From NCBI GenBank assembly GCA_034769895.1, contig CM068367.1, forward strand, positions 115,304,573-115,368,572: a stretch of DNA of 64,000 nt, given 5' to 3'. Source of the stretch: Magicicada septendecula (Eukaryota; Arthropoda; Insecta; Hemiptera; Cicadidae). The stretch's first letter is position 1. The number at the start of each line of letters is the position of its first letter. Position numbers and translations under genes: made by a program. The notes beneath the pieces were generated by a model. That model did no database searches, was not told the origin of the DNA, and saw nothing but the letters and a program-made list of their open reading frames with translations. Shown piece after piece: positions 13,835 to 26,300 of this stretch.

Positions 13835-13926
13835 CTTAAATTCAGCTGTCTCTGGGTCCATATCCAGCAAAGAGTAGTCGGCTATACGATCGCCGTTGTC
13901 ATCAATGTTCACATCACCTGTGATAC
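13835..13926 (-). CDS. Receptor guanylate cyclase, extracellular ligand-binding domain, next exon
   Basis: This 92 bp exon follows a TTTACAG acceptor and ends AAG before a GTAATC donor. It begins with the last two bases of a glycine codon whose first base is the final G of the exon at 30,970-31,156, so the junction reads NRTFQ-G-ITGDVNIDDNGDR. It then reads IADYSLLDMDPETAEFK and ends in phase 0. The GxVxIDxNGDRxxDYSLLDMDP block is the C-terminal strand-rich signature of the ANF-receptor domain; human NPR1 has a clearly related segment here. It lies shortly before the membrane-proximal region. The following exon should begin with a VV-type sequence and the GR.(I/L).W motif, but no such exon was found in the remaining 13.8 kb, so it is probably beyond the left edge. 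A frame extending past the donor into intron is only read-through. Confidence 0.88.
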
Positions 13927-14869
13927 CTGTAAATAAAACAATTATGAACTCTAATACAATTACATAGATTTGTATGTTTATAAATTGCATATCATTATAT
14001 GTACACGTACAGGCTCCTGCCAGATAGACCGGCAGAATCAGATGAAGGGAGAAGCGTGAGCTCGCGCATACAGACACTGGGGTGTGCGCGCGCGTACGTG
14101 CGCAAACATACACGCTGAGAATTCATGATTTTAACTGGTTCAAAAATTGCTATTATAATCAGTTTTAGATCGTAATAGGAGGAATATGTTAATTATTAAT
14201 ATCTATAAAACCGTTTAAGTAATTTGACAAGGAAAATCAGTTTTATACATAGGCCTACAGTGTATAAAATATTCTAACTGAAGTGAGAACTTCACATACG
14301 TCGCAATGGTGCCCTTCCTATTCCCGTACACTTCGCGCTCCTAGGGCAGCAAACTGATACAACGCATCACAGAATAGCAGAAACGAAAAAACAATGTTGA
14401 CACGTCAATCAAAATTCTTTGTCCCGCATAGATACCCAAAATTTCCCTACTGCCAAGTATAAATTAGGCGTACCCACCTTATAAAGCGGTAAATGAAGGC
14501 GTGATTGATAATTACATTCTCATTGTAGTATTGTAGTAATCTTTTTGCCTCTGGATGAAAAATTTCAATATTCTTATATAACTTTCACATTGTTTTTTCT
14601 AATATAAAAGTAATATGTATACTGTTTACTGCGGCCATATTATACAAGTCTGGTAACCACTGTGTACATTTTGCTTAAAATTACTTCCCGGAGAAATCAC
14701 GTGAACACCACTTCTACTTATACATTTCCTAAGTGTCACGGTATGGTAATCAAACCCAGCCAATCAGAAAGAAGGTGTATGAGAGGCTCGCAGCGTGCCC
14801 TGTCATAAAGTACTTAATGATAGGCTTTCACCCCGGCGATTCATAGCGATCTTCCAGATTCAAAAACAT

Positions 14870-15050
14870 GCTGCGATCTTCTCCAGCCTTTACCACAGTA
14901 CAGTGGTCCCAACGTATATCATCCCATGTTAGCGTTACTCGTTTCCACTGAAGATGGCAGTCAGTGGCACTGCCGAAACGTCTGGTTTTTGTCATAAACT
15001 TTGGACCACGGCCAATCAGCTCGGGAAGCAATTTTAACCAAAAATGACTC
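14870..15050 (+). repeat. Hammerhead-like repeat family, copy at 14.9 kb
   Basis: The order is ACCACAGTACAGTGGTC, TTAGCGTT, then CTGAAGA (14,948), stem II GGCAGT/ACTGCC, GAAACGTC (ending 14,982), and ACCACGGCC 22 nt further on with a CTCGGGAAGCAATTTTAAC tail. Stem II is a perfect 6 bp hairpin. It lies on the opposite strand to the guanylate cyclase gene, in the flank downstream of the exon at 13,835-13,926 in window coordinates, that is inside its upstream intron. Confidence 0.7.
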
Positions 15051-15887
15051 CGGCCGTGTAAGCCTTTGTACCACATCACTGTGTACATTATTTGCAATTT
15101 CAGTCGGTAACCATTCGACTTTGGTGTTGAATTTGGCAATTTCGGTCGCAGAAGCAGTTATTTCCGCACCTTTACTTGCCTTTCTTAAGATTAACGTGAC
15201 TGTTTTAATATAACTTAATTCTATACATTCGTCTGACGACATTTATCTGAACGACAAATTATGTCGTTTAAAATTTTCATCTATCTGCATAATAGTTTTT
15301 AAATAGTTTTTATGTGAATTTTAATGTCTTACTGCCTTAATGGTTACAATATGGTTATTTGCAATAAAACGTTTTTTTAATATTAAGGTAGCAACGTTGA
15401 TGGCGTATATTATTTCCTGTAAAAGTAATATATAAGTAAATATGAGTTTTTAAAACTCGAAAAGACTATTCTTTCAGCATATACTTCTAATTATTATTTT
15501 CAAAGTGAGCAGTTTGTAAATAGACAGTAGCCTATTATTTATATAGTCAGTAGTTATCACTACATGTTTTGCTTAAATATAAATAATGTATATTATTAAG
15601 TAATAGTGGAACATTCTAGCAACGGAGAGTGTAAGTTGTATTAGAGAAGTCGCGGTGTAGACATGTAGTGTAAAACAAGAAGAGAATGGGAAAGAAAACA
15701 TATATAATAAAGTAAAATGTTTTTGGATGAAACAGAAGATGAACTATTGCTGTAGTAGGCCTATCTGAAATGCACCGAATGAGCCAAGATTATAAATACG
15801 AGAATTTTCCTGATGAAACCAACGTTGAAATTCACAATGCATATCAGGCTTCTGAAATCGGAATAGGTATCTATACTATGCCAGGAT

Positions 15888-16062
15888 TGAAGAAGAAGAA
15901 GAAGAAGAAGAAGAAGAAGAAGAAGAAGAAGAAGAAGAAGAAGGAGGAGGAGGAGGAGGAGGAGGAGGAGGAGGAGGAGGAGGAGGAGGAGGAGGAGGAG
16001 ACGAAGAAGAAGAAGATGCAGAATAAGTAGAAGAAGAAAAAGTACATGAAGAGGAAGAAACA
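15888..16062 (+). repeat. (GAA)n(GAG)n microsatellite
   Basis: A GAA run switches sharply to GAG near 15,942 and returns to mixed GAA after 16,000. Confidence 0.97.
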
Positions 16063-16801
16063 TTTTATTGTATGGCCAAATTGAAAGACTAAGTGGAATA
16101 AGTGACAGAGAAGCATGATAAGACTTATGCAAAAGAGAAAAGGGTATTCGAGGACTTCATGAAACAACGACGTGAATGATTCTACGCACAGACGGCGATT
16201 AGCAGAAGTGTGGAGTGTCAGTTTGAAGGGACAAGACAAAGGCTGTTGTAATGCCTTGTAGTAACTAAGTTGTAAATTCGTAAAGTAAAATATATACGTC
16301 TACACGTGTAACAACTAACGTTCCCCATCGTAAAGTTAAAACTACCACCATTTCCCTCGGGTTCAGCAAACGAAACGCTACACTATTTACTCGCAACGAT
16401 ACTCCTAAAGCGTAGTGTCTGTTCAACGGTAAAATGTAAAACAAAATTTACCGCCGTTCGGTCACAAATCGTGGCAGCGGCGGCGGCGGCGGCGGACCGT
16501 AACTAGTCTCTGGCGTAGTCGTTTACGTTCTATACGACTGGGACCCGTAAACGTCTCTTGTCGATACTAATGGCGCACGTCTGCGCTTTCCTCTCTCCTC
16601 CTGCCTGAAATATAAAACGACGGCAATACCGCTGAGATAATCCGCAGAGGTTTTGAAGCACCACGTGGCACAGACGCTTCGTGCATTACACCCCACAGGT
16701 ATAGTCACTAACAAGATTAGTGAACGTTATGTCAAACCTCTCTGTTCCATGTCAGAGTAACAAACGTTCCTCGTCAATGTTGACCTGTTCTTTGATGTTC
16801 T

Positions 16802-17290
16802 TAAATATCATTTACCTTGACCGTCTTTGTGACTGCTTATCTTCTTTCTTCTTATACTAACGCGTTTCGGATTATTTCAATCCATCATCAGAGTATAATA
16901 AAATCAGTCGATTATGACTTCGTTAAAATATTAAAAGTACACAGAAATATTCATACACATGTCCCACAAGAATGATTAACGTACGCGGATGTGAGTGCGC
17001 ACTCGACACTTGTTGACAACGTACTGCACAGTTTACTTGCTCGTTCTCGATTGGGTAAACTGTCCAGTTACGTTGTCAACAAGTGTCGAGTGCGCACTCA
17101 CATCCGCGTACGTTAATCATTCTTGTGGGACATGTGTATGAATATTTCTGTGTACTTTTAATATTTTAACGAAGTCATAATCGACTGATTTTATTATACT
17201 CTGATGATGGATTGAAATAATCCGAAACGCGTTAGTATAAGAAGAAAGAAGATAAGCAGTCACAAAGACGGTCAAGGTAAATTATATTTA
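16802..17290. repeat. Near-perfect palindrome of two 220 bp arms, each with a hammerhead-like core
   Basis: The left arm 16,802-17,023 and right arm 17,069-17,290 are inverted copies; by eye I find a single mismatch, near the outer end. The 45 bp centre itself continues the stem imperfectly (CAGTTTAC against GTAAACTG). Each arm contains the ribozyme-like motif, pointing outward: minus strand at 16,859-16,891 and plus strand at 17,201-17,233. Such identity means a very recent inverted duplication, gene conversion, or an assembly artefact. Confidence 0.92.
17194..17240 (+). ncRNA. Hammerhead-ribozyme-like motif (right arm of palindrome)
   Basis: CTGATGA at 17,201 is followed by GGATT-GAAAT-AATCC (stem II) and GAAACGCGTT. 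ACGCGT is self-complementary, as in minimal-stem-III dimeric hammerheads. TTATACT before the core and AGTATAA after it are fully complementary and form a 7 bp stem I. The same motif lies on the minus strand at 16,852-16,898. One extra T sits between core and stem II, as in the other copies here. Confidence 0.6.
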
Positions 17291-17968
17291 ATAATAACCG
17301 TGACGCGGATATCAATACAATGGCTTTAAAATTTGATGTTCTTCGCCAACGATTTTTTCTTCTTGTGGAAACATATTTGTCATCAACTTTAGCTTTCAGC
17401 TTTATTAGTAGTACACAATAATCCTGAGAAATAAAACACAGAAGGATACCCTTGGCTGCCTTGGGTTATCACCCTACTTGGAAGAGAGACATCGGTAGAT
17501 CGAGGAGGAAATGGATTCCGGAACAAGGTCTAGGGCCTAGCCTTTCGAATGGTGATGATGAAGATGATGATGATAATTTTCTATTTTTTTCTTCATCTTC
17601 CGCCCTTTCAGCTTAGGCTTAAGCTAAACACTCATTTCTTGTATCTGGAGCAAAGAATCATTCCAAGTCCAATCCTTCTTCCCGTTGGTTTATTATCGCG
17701 CACATATTTACCGGCATATACTCATTTATTCTTGCTCTGCTAGTATGGTGTTCTACTCTGTTCGTTTTGACGTCTAATCTCCTATGTTGGCTATGTTGTC
17801 CACTTCACAAGTTCTAATATTCTCATTGCGCTCCCTCCTCCTTCTCTCTCATACTCTTCCTGTTCATCTTCCTTGCTGAGTTCCTTAACATCTTATTCCG
17901 GATGCCTCAATTAAACGTCCTGCCTTCATTACTTTCATTCATCAGATTACACTATTCAGCCTTATTAC

Positions 17969-18175
17969 TCATTTACATACGCTATTTCCATCTTTGTGTT
18001 CTGTCAGAGATAACTCTTGTTCCAAATCGCCCAAATGGGCCAAGCGTCCAGCTATGATTTTACCCTCAATGATTTGTTCTTGTACTTCAGTAACGTTAAA
18101 GTAGGTTCCAGATTCTTCAAGAGCACACTTGAAATACGCATTAGCGTCAGCAATTAAGTTGAGGATGGAAAATTT
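17969..18175 (-). other. Unidentified 68-codon open frame, possible exon or pseudogene piece
   Basis: The minus strand is open for 68 codons and ends in TGA at 17,969-17,971. It lacks an ATG start. The peptide includes ADANAYFKCALEESGTYFNV, VQEQIIEGKIIAGRLAHLGD and LEQELSLTEHKDGNSVCK, a balanced composition unlike the low-complexity frames around it. The bases before it read CCTTCTAG, which could be a splice acceptor. Its first dozen or so codons overlap the start of an LTR-like repeat on the other strand. It lies inside the guanylate cyclase intron, but the flanking exons join without it. I do not recognise the family; it may be a retrocopy fragment, part of a transposon, or chance. Confidence 0.3.
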
Positions 18176-18477
18176 CTAGAAGGCGTACGCGACTACAAAA
18201 AGCCATACCAGCCGGCTTGTCAGTCAGTTACGTGAGCGATTTTCATTAGCGCGGATCGAGTCTTTGTAGAAGTATTGTAGCAAAGTGTTGTTTTGTTGTA
18301 ATTAGTGCGGAATATTCTTTATAGTTGACATCGTTATATTTGAATTGTTGTAAGAGACTGTCTTGTTGATTACAAATTATTAATTGTGATAATTAAAGCT
18401 GGTTATAAGTGACTTCTTTGGTCTCTTTATTTTGTTTTCCACTGTACCATACGACAATCACTCAGACCATCGTAATA
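18140..18477 (+). mobile_element. Solo LTR-like repeat, copy 1 (fossil)
   Basis: The stretch aligns with 31,436-31,771 through TATGGAAAATT, CCGGCTT.AGT.AGTTAC, GTGCGGATC.AGT, TAATTAG, TAATTAAAGCTGGT and a closing ATACGAC...TCGTAA. The AATTAAA near its end could be a polyadenylation signal. The left boundary is uncertain (18,140-18,165). No internal region is attached. Confidence 0.6.
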
Positions 18478-18731
18478 ATATATTAAAAAATAGCGGAAGG
18501 GAATAAGAGTTTTTGGTTGCTTGAACTACACTGAGTAAGCTTGCGCTAAAAGTAAAGAAGACGTTGTGTCCCTATGCATACTGTTTTCAATACTGTATCA
18601 TAAGAATATTGACGATTCATGAGTGTACACATTTCACATGCAGCAATAAAGCAACCGTAACATTCTACTATTAGTTTAGAATGAGTCAACACCACGACCA
18701 GTTGATATGAAATGTAAATATAAATGAACTG

Positions 18732-18733
<2 letters not shown>

Positions 18734-18782
<49 letters not shown>
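18734..18782 (+). repeat. (GA)n microsatellite
   Basis: About 24 GA units without interruption. Confidence 0.97.
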
Positions 18783-18785
<3 letters not shown>

Positions 18786-19225
18786 AAAGGAAACTAAATT
18801 CTATTTGGAAAGTTGGTTATATAAAGTCGAAACAAGGTCGTAGTGCATTTGAAATTAAAAACTCTTCTGTCAAAGCACATTTGTAACGGACATAGCTTCA
18901 ATGTGGGGGGGGGAGGACATAGAGCTAATAAAATTGAGTATATTTATAAACAGTTCAATCACTGAGAGGGGTGAACAAAAAAAAAAGGAACGCAAATGTG
19001 GATTGGTAAAAATACCAGTCAAAGTAACCTCTGTATTAGCAGAAATACAGAAGCGAATTTTAGTTCCATCATCCTGACTCTTTTAACTCTGACAGTTGCT
19101 CTGTGTTTGTATTAATAACGGCGAATACAAAATCATAATATGCAATATCCCGTTTAACTAAACCGAAGTTTTGCTGAAATAACTGCAAAAAAAAACCTGC
19201 ATTATAATAAAGATTAATATTCTTG

Positions 19226-19242
19226 ATTATTATTATTATTGC

Positions 19243-19299
<57 letters not shown>

Positions 19300-19300
19300 C
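19226..19300 (+). repeat. (ATT)n microsatellite
   Basis: About 24 ATT units with one GCT interruption near 19,240. Confidence 0.97.
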
Positions 19301-19935
19301 GTCACCATCACCATGATTATTATTACGAGTGATTAACAGTTTATTGGGTGATTAACAGTTTTATAATAATTATTACTTCTACACGTTGTGTTGATTAATA
19401 ATTATTTACTAGTATACGTCCGTTTTGTGATTATACTAATTAACAGACTAATAATTATTATCATTTGGTCTACTGTTTGTTTCTCTGAACACATTTCGCT
19501 AAGATTACATTAGTTCGTGTAACATACCAAATGGATGTGAAAGTGATGATGATAAAAATAGTACTATTAGTTGTCTATATCAACAGTTAGTAATTCAATA
19601 TTCGTAATCTTACAAACATGACAACAACAACGTGATTTTCTCCATTAAAAAATGTATCCCCGATGCGCGCGCTTGCATGCTTTCATTGTTTTATAATTAA
19701 TGCAGGTTTGCAATTAATACAACTGCCAATTTTCATTTGTTTAAAGGGTGTTCACGATTAGCTACGCTTCGCAATTAAGATGTACGGAGTGAGCTTATGG
19801 TGTCCCCAGGCTTAATGTAGAAAAGCCCAGAAAACGATGGCCTGATTAAAACTCAACTTAAAATATTTGTAAATAATTACAATTTAAACTCATAATGTAC
19901 ACAAGACTTACGAAATAGAAAAACAGGTCTATAAT

Positions 19936-20023
19936 GGGAGGAGAAGGAGGAGGAGAAGAAGAAGAAGAAGAAGAAGAAGAAGAAGAAGAAGAAGAAGAAG
20001 AAGAAGAAGAAGAAGAAGAAGAA
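19936..20023 (+). repeat. (GAA)n microsatellite
   Basis: A short AGG lead-in is followed by an uninterrupted GAA run. Confidence 0.97.
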
Positions 20024-21656
20024 AAATGTCATGAGATTTTACGTTTAATACAGGAACTGTGCAATTGATTACATTTTAACAGTCTGTTTCTCTCAAGTTG
20101 GAGTGTACTGTTAAATCCAACATTTTGAAGTACAATTCGCCATGAGCACTCCGGTCTCTTGTCACGCATAGCATGATAACTAAAACAATTAAATAATTAT
20201 TTTTAAAATTTACGCATACAGTCGTCACATAATGCTACTGTTAAAAAGACACTTAAGTATTCTTCAAGTTGTCTCCAGATTTTATGGCGTTAATGGAAAC
20301 TTTGTTCATTCATTTGTTACGATAATCTTTTCTGTCACTAACGAATACAAGATTATATTGGAATAGTAGTTTTATACAACTGTCTACACACAGACATAAC
20401 GTTTTCCTAAAATATGATTTTAGTTTGAATACTATGATTTTATAGCTTAGTTTAATCCTATTGTTTTATTAATGACTAATTGTTTCTCATTGTACATGTT
20501 CTATACCGTTATAAAATGTACACAAACGTTTATCTACGGAAAAGACAATTGAATTTTTGCAAAGATTACGACAACAGTAGGAGATGGTGCGACCAGTTGG
20601 ACCGCGTGTCCAACAGACTACCACCAGTAGCAGCAACTTTGAGATTCCAGCTTATTGAAAAGGGTTGACAGAGGATATTGGCTACGGAATAGGTCAGGTA
20701 TAACTTTAGTCTTGAACTGAAGATGGTAACTATTACATATACACATAGCTGTTATTTAAAAACTGAGTCTGTAACCTAGCAATACAACGAAAGCTTATTA
20801 TTTAATCATTGTTCTATTATGTACAGATAAGATGTATACAGAAAAGATAGTATTTAAATTTTAAAAATTTAAGCAGTGTACTAATTTTAAAATATTTACT
20901 TGAAGAAACACAGTGGTTTCCAGAGAACTGCCAATAAAACGATAATAAACAACATATTCCTCAAATGTATACACTATTCACACATGTTTCTATATTGTTT
21001 ACAAAGATACTGTTGGTAAATAATAATTATGGTTATTACTATTCAACAACTTTGTATGTTTCTCAGTCGGGTTCTCTTCCTGTCTATCCATCTACCTGCC
21101 CGTCTTCCTGTCTTCTGTCGTACGTTTTCTCTCTTTTATCTTTCTTCCTTCTGTCTATATGTCAATCATTTTACTGTAGTAGTGGGTACCGCTAAACTGC
21201 TTGTCGTCCTTCTTTTCGGATTACCAACAAAAATTCTACCCCCTTATGCACTTCTAATCCTAGAGATTGTTTTAGTCAACACAAGGTCTTATTTGGCAAG
21301 CTTACGTTCCTTTTCCTCTTTGTTTTGATGATAGTTCATTTCTTCTTCAGTTTGTGTCATTAATTTCACCACTACACTGATTACAAAACTATCTCAGTAG
21401 TGTGCCTTCCACTTTTCCATGTAGAACAATGACAGTAAGATTTACATCATCCACTAGATGTTGGCAATAATCGCACTTTGTTGCGTCGTGATTTTGTTAA
21501 AATTTTTAAAGTAAAACCTACCACCTCTTTTCTTAGCGTCTTGGTTAGGTAGAAACTCACCATTATGTAAGTTATATCTATCTTTTTGTTCAATTCTGGG
21601 ATTAAACGATGAGTCCACTGATGCCAATGCTGGTGCAATTTTTACTTCCATATTCC

Positions 21657-22000
21657 TTAGGAAATGGAAGTATGGTGATGGCAAAAAAAAATCGTGTTCG
21701 AGATTATTGCAGATTCTGATTGTACTACACTCAAAACATGAAAAAAAGTCGTTTTTCGAAAAGTATCTGTGTGTGTGTCTGTGTGTCTGTCTGTCTGTCT
21801 GTCTGTGTGTAGATTTTTACTTCCATATTCCTTAAGGAAATGGAAGTATGGTGATGGCAAAAAAAATCGTGTTCTACATTATTGCAGATTCTGATTGTAC
21901 TACACTCAAAACATGAAAAAAGGTCGTTTTTCGAAAAGTGTGTCTGTGTGTGTCTGTGTGTCTGTCTGTCTGTCTGTCTGTCTGTGTGTAGATTTTTTTT
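21657..22000. repeat. Two tandem 178 bp units with CTGT/TG microsatellites
   Basis: GGAAATGGAAGTATGGTGAT starts at about 21,660 and again at 21,838. Each unit contains TGCAGATTCTGATTGTACTA and ends in a TGTG/CTGT run. At the joint TACTTCCAT...ATGGAAGTA forms a small palindrome. The array leads directly into the next minisatellite. Confidence 0.85.
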
Positions 22001-22003
22001 TCT

Positions 22004-22625
22004 ATGGCAAACGATAACTGCCGCAAATTCAAACAGAATCAAATAATTTTTGCGTACAGCCCTGATTTGTAGAGTACTCGCGACCTATTGTTTTTGGTGA
22101 AGATCGGTTGAGGGAAAGGGGTAGTTTACCTGCAACGGTTTTTTTTTATCAAGGGAAATTTTTTTTTGCAAACGATAACAGCCGCAAATTCAAACAGACT
22201 CAAATAATGTTTCGCATACAGCCCTGAATTGTAGAGTTCTCAAGACCTATTGTTTTTGGTGAAGATCGGTTAAGGGAAAGGGGTAGTTTACCGGCAACGT
22301 TTTATGTTTTAACAAGGGTATTTTTTATGGCAAACGATAACAGCCGCAAATTCACATAGAATCAAAAGATTATTTGCATACAGCCCTAAATTGTAGTTCT
22401 CAAGACCTATTGTTTTTGGTGAAGATCGGTTAAGGGGAAGGGGTAGTTTACCTGCAACGTTTTTTTATCAAGGGTATTTTCTATGGCAAACGATAACAGC
22501 CGCAAATTCAAACAGAATCAAATAATTTTTTGCATACGTCACTGAATTGTAGAGATCTCAAGGACTTTCGATTTTGGTGAAGATCGGTTAAGGGGAAGGG
22601 GTAGTTTACCTGCAACCTTTTACGT
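22004..22625. repeat. Minisatellite, four units of 156-162 bp
   Basis: Units begin GGCAAACGATAACAGCCGCA at about 22,006, 22,167, 22,329 and 22,485. Each contains TTTTGGTGAAGATCGGTTAA and GGGGTAGTTTACCTGCAAC. Differences are scattered point changes and T-run length changes. Confidence 0.9.
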
Positions 22626-22902
22626 TTTAACAACAGTAAAGTACTTGAAAATTCCTTTAAACTTTTTCAAACAATGGTAATTGTTAAAAATAAAATAATT
22701 TTGTTGCCAGGCAATAAAATTATAATTTTTTTCATTTTAATGTAAATTATGTATGAGTTAATATACATGTATAAAATAATATATCGTTCGTGGCAGGTAA
22801 GCATATCTCAGTTACGTAATGTTTACGTTTCCATTTTATTATTATGATTACAGCAATAGAAAGGCAGGCAAGACACACACACACACACACAAAATTCGCG
22901 TT

Positions 22903-23316
22903 ATTTCTGGCCTCACTCATGTTTATTTTCTTACATTTGCACGCTTTTTAAATGGAAAGTGCCGAAACCCACACCAACATAACGCGTGCAAGCCGAAAAA
23001 ATGGACATCAATTTGCTTCCTGTGGATCGCTGGGCAGTGTAACTGCACGTGTTTACAGAGGAACGATTCATAGACAGACTTTTCGTCTTTAGGGAATGAA
23101 CCCTCTGCAAGATGCTGAGGGTCCATGAGTGACTTCGGAGCGCTCCTTCTTTTTCGCGTGTTTGTTCTGTGAACCATACACTGTAGATTCGCAGCTTTAC
23201 TCTAAGCAACGCTCAATAGGAAATGTTGAAAATTTTAGTCCACGTTGTACCCTCATTCACACTAAACCTGCTCTGATGTTTTAATTACGGACATCATAGT
23301 ATTAAAACTTTGGAAA
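22903..23316. repeat. 595 bp tandem duplication, first B segment
   Basis: This segment (ATTTCTGGCCTCACTCATG ... TTTGGAAA) recurs at 26,905-27,327 with about 3% substitutions and one 9 bp indel. Both copies are open on the minus strand for 84 and 87 codons (HRTNTRKRRSAPKSLMDPQ), with the indel in frame, but a second frame is open too and no family is recognised. Confidence 0.9.
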
Positions 23317-26300
23317 TGTGCCGGTGTTAGCATAACCCGGCGATCGAAGATATAAAAATTTTTCCAATAATAAATTCGTTGACTCATCAATGTCAGTTAG
23401 CGCGGAGATATTTGGACGGCACTGTCAGACAGTGCACGCGATCTCGCGGCGAAGTTTGGGGTTCGTTGTGCTGTCGCTGTACAATCAGTTACAGACAGCC
23501 TGTCACTGAATAAACAGCTTCACCTCTCTTCGGACAGTTTAATTGGGCAGCCTTCTACTCGTCTTTGATGGCAGGCTAAGTTTTTGAGACTTCCCGGTAA
23601 GTGACTCATACAATTGTAGACAATGATTTACTAGTAAGGAAATGTTAAATTCAAAATGTATTCAACCAGAGGTGAACGTTAGAATGCTCGTGGTTCGGTC
23701 AGACGTGTGTGTGTGTGTATAGTAAGAAAGTTAATCGATGTTTTAGTATTTAGATACCGCCAGTAATTTCTTTTAATCATGGTTCAAGTAACTATCATTT
23801 GTTTAATCATTGTATAAAGTTGTAACTAAATGAAGTACGTTATAGAGAGAGTTGAATCTTGTTGGTTATGCATTAACACGCACTGGTGACCGGAAGTGTG
23901 AACTTTCTTTAATTATATCAGTTAAAAGTAAATTGTGAGACCGCCCTTAGATGAAATACTGTAACTCTTTTAATTGTATGTAGCTGTGAGGGCCTTTAGT
24001 GTATTCATTATTTGCAAAATTACGATAATTGTATCGCCACGTGGCGAGGTGGCTTCAACATGTACGGTTATGTCGACACTTGTTAAATCTGGTGCGTGTG
24101 CCTCATTACTATGCAAATTTTATTATTTTTATGAGTTCTTAATTACTTTGAAGATATAATTACTCCTTATGCAAATTAAAAAAAAACTTTTGTATTATCT
24201 TGAGTTAGTTGGGAGCTCCAGTTCTGATGTTTAAAATACTTGACTAGGGTGCAGGTTTTAGTGGACAGTATTTTTAATCTTTTTGAATCCTTAGGGTTCT
24301 CGCCCTAGAACGGAGACGTGGCCACAGCTGGTGTACTGCCACCTTCACCAGCCATGAACCACCTGAAACTTATCTGTACCGAGGAGGGAGCTAGCTAACA
24401 GGAAAAGATGTAATTCAACAGCTTCAGTTAAGGTGATATGAACTCTTTTATTATTTTTTTTGGCCTGGCCCGCAGAACATCAGTGTAACAAATTGTGCTC
24501 GAACTATGTGCTTACTCAGCTAGACAGTTAAATCAAGGGTGTGTCACCAAGACACTTATTATGAACACTATCCACACTTATAACGTACTATCACTGTAAT
24601 TGTGAGCTACACTGTGGGGGTGCGCCAGAGTTTTTTGTATGTTTCGAATGCTAATATTGTAAGGGTAATTTGATCTGTAAAGCTAAGTATAGGTACGAGT
24701 TTCTTGATCTGAACCGGCTGGTTCAGATGTTTTCTGTGTGTTACTGGGGTTTCACATTTAATTATTTTTCTGTATTTAAGGGTTGGGGGTTTCGTTTTCA
24801 GGCTGTTTCCGGGTGTTAAATTTTACATAGTTTTTTGGGACACAAGTTAGGCACACGTTGGTACCGTTTCATGCAGGTCTGATACTTGTCTCTCCTGGTC
24901 AGGTCACGCCTATTCTGGCACACTTCCACAGCTGCTAGACCACTTGGTTTTAATTTATATATGCACAGATGGCTGATATATATATTTGTAACAAGGTTTA
25001 AACAAAGGATTTAACAATTTTGTAAAAATTATGCCAGTTGTTTTAAAACTTAAGTGATAATTGTTTTTATCACTGTTGTATACAGTGTTGAAAATCTTTA
25101 AGTTTTTTGATATACTTATAATATACAATTCTTTGATTTTATAAAATCATATGGGCGGCCAGCCACTCTGACTTTGCAGGTTTCAGTCGTTATTATCCAT
25201 ACTGTTTTCTTAAAAAAAAAATTTCTTTTCATTTTTAAGGGAGTTAAGGGGTTGTGGCTTTGATGAGATTATTCCAGCTGTGCTGGAAGCTTAAACTTAT
25301 GATTCCGGTTTTGGGGCTTTATGAAAAATACAGATTTTCCTCCCAGTTATATGTGGGTTCGCTATAATGTACAGGCTGTCTGCCAGGTCGAACATGTATT
25401 TTAGCAGTGATGTATATTATATGTATATGTGTCTTTATGTTCCAGTATGTGTTGTTAGTGTTAAGTGTTATCAGATGGAATTTAAATAAAATATAGGATG
25501 TTAACTAAGGAGCCTATGTGATATTTTTTATACATGTATATATGTTTTAAAGATGTTCAAGCTTACGAGTTTACTATATTACATTGGTGATGTTATTTTG
25601 GGGTGGGGCTTTGCATGTTGAAGAATTCTTGAGAAATAATATATTGAATATTGTAAATTCTAAACATTAATTGTATAATGTCAAACGTTGGATTTGAAAA
25701 AATTAAATTGAATATTAAATTATACTAAATTATATTAAATTATATATATTTTTTTTATAAGGAGTTTTGGGATAATAAACATGTTATATTACTGATTAAC
25801 AGAGAGTTTAATTGCAAGTCCCGTCTACTGGACCCAGCGCATTTTTGCTTCTCTAGGCCTCCTGCCTAGTTTTAAATAACTAGTGGCCCCTCTTTCGAAA
25901 AAAAGGGGTTATTTTTTTTATAAAGCGTAAAAATAGAAAGAGGGGTTGCAAATGGTAGCAGAGCGCGGTTGATTCAAGGGTTGTACCCTTGGGTCCTTGG
26001 GTGTGACGGGGCTTGCAAAGTCGGAAAATATTTGGGGCAAAATGAAATTTCAGAAATCACATAAACTGACACATGGGCCCATGTATATCATGTTATTGTT
26101 TATATGTGTATGTCAATGTAATTGTTAGGTTGTTTTTTCCAACTTGTGAGTCTGATCGCACCACGGGGCAGGTATTCGGTGTTAGAAAATTTTGAGATGT
26201 TGAACTGCCGGGGGTCTTAAGCTTGCCTGGGGGGAGAATATTAGTAATTCGAGGTCGAATTATAGCGTGTGGCATTAGCGGGATGCGGTATGGCCCGATC

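Noticed and set aside
15761-16239. Frames over 120 codons on both strands
   Set aside because: Low-complexity reading of the GAA/GAG array with random extensions.
21454-22042. Minus-strand frames with repeated TDRQTDRQTDT
   Set aside because: They translate the CTGT/TG runs of the 178 bp tandem units.
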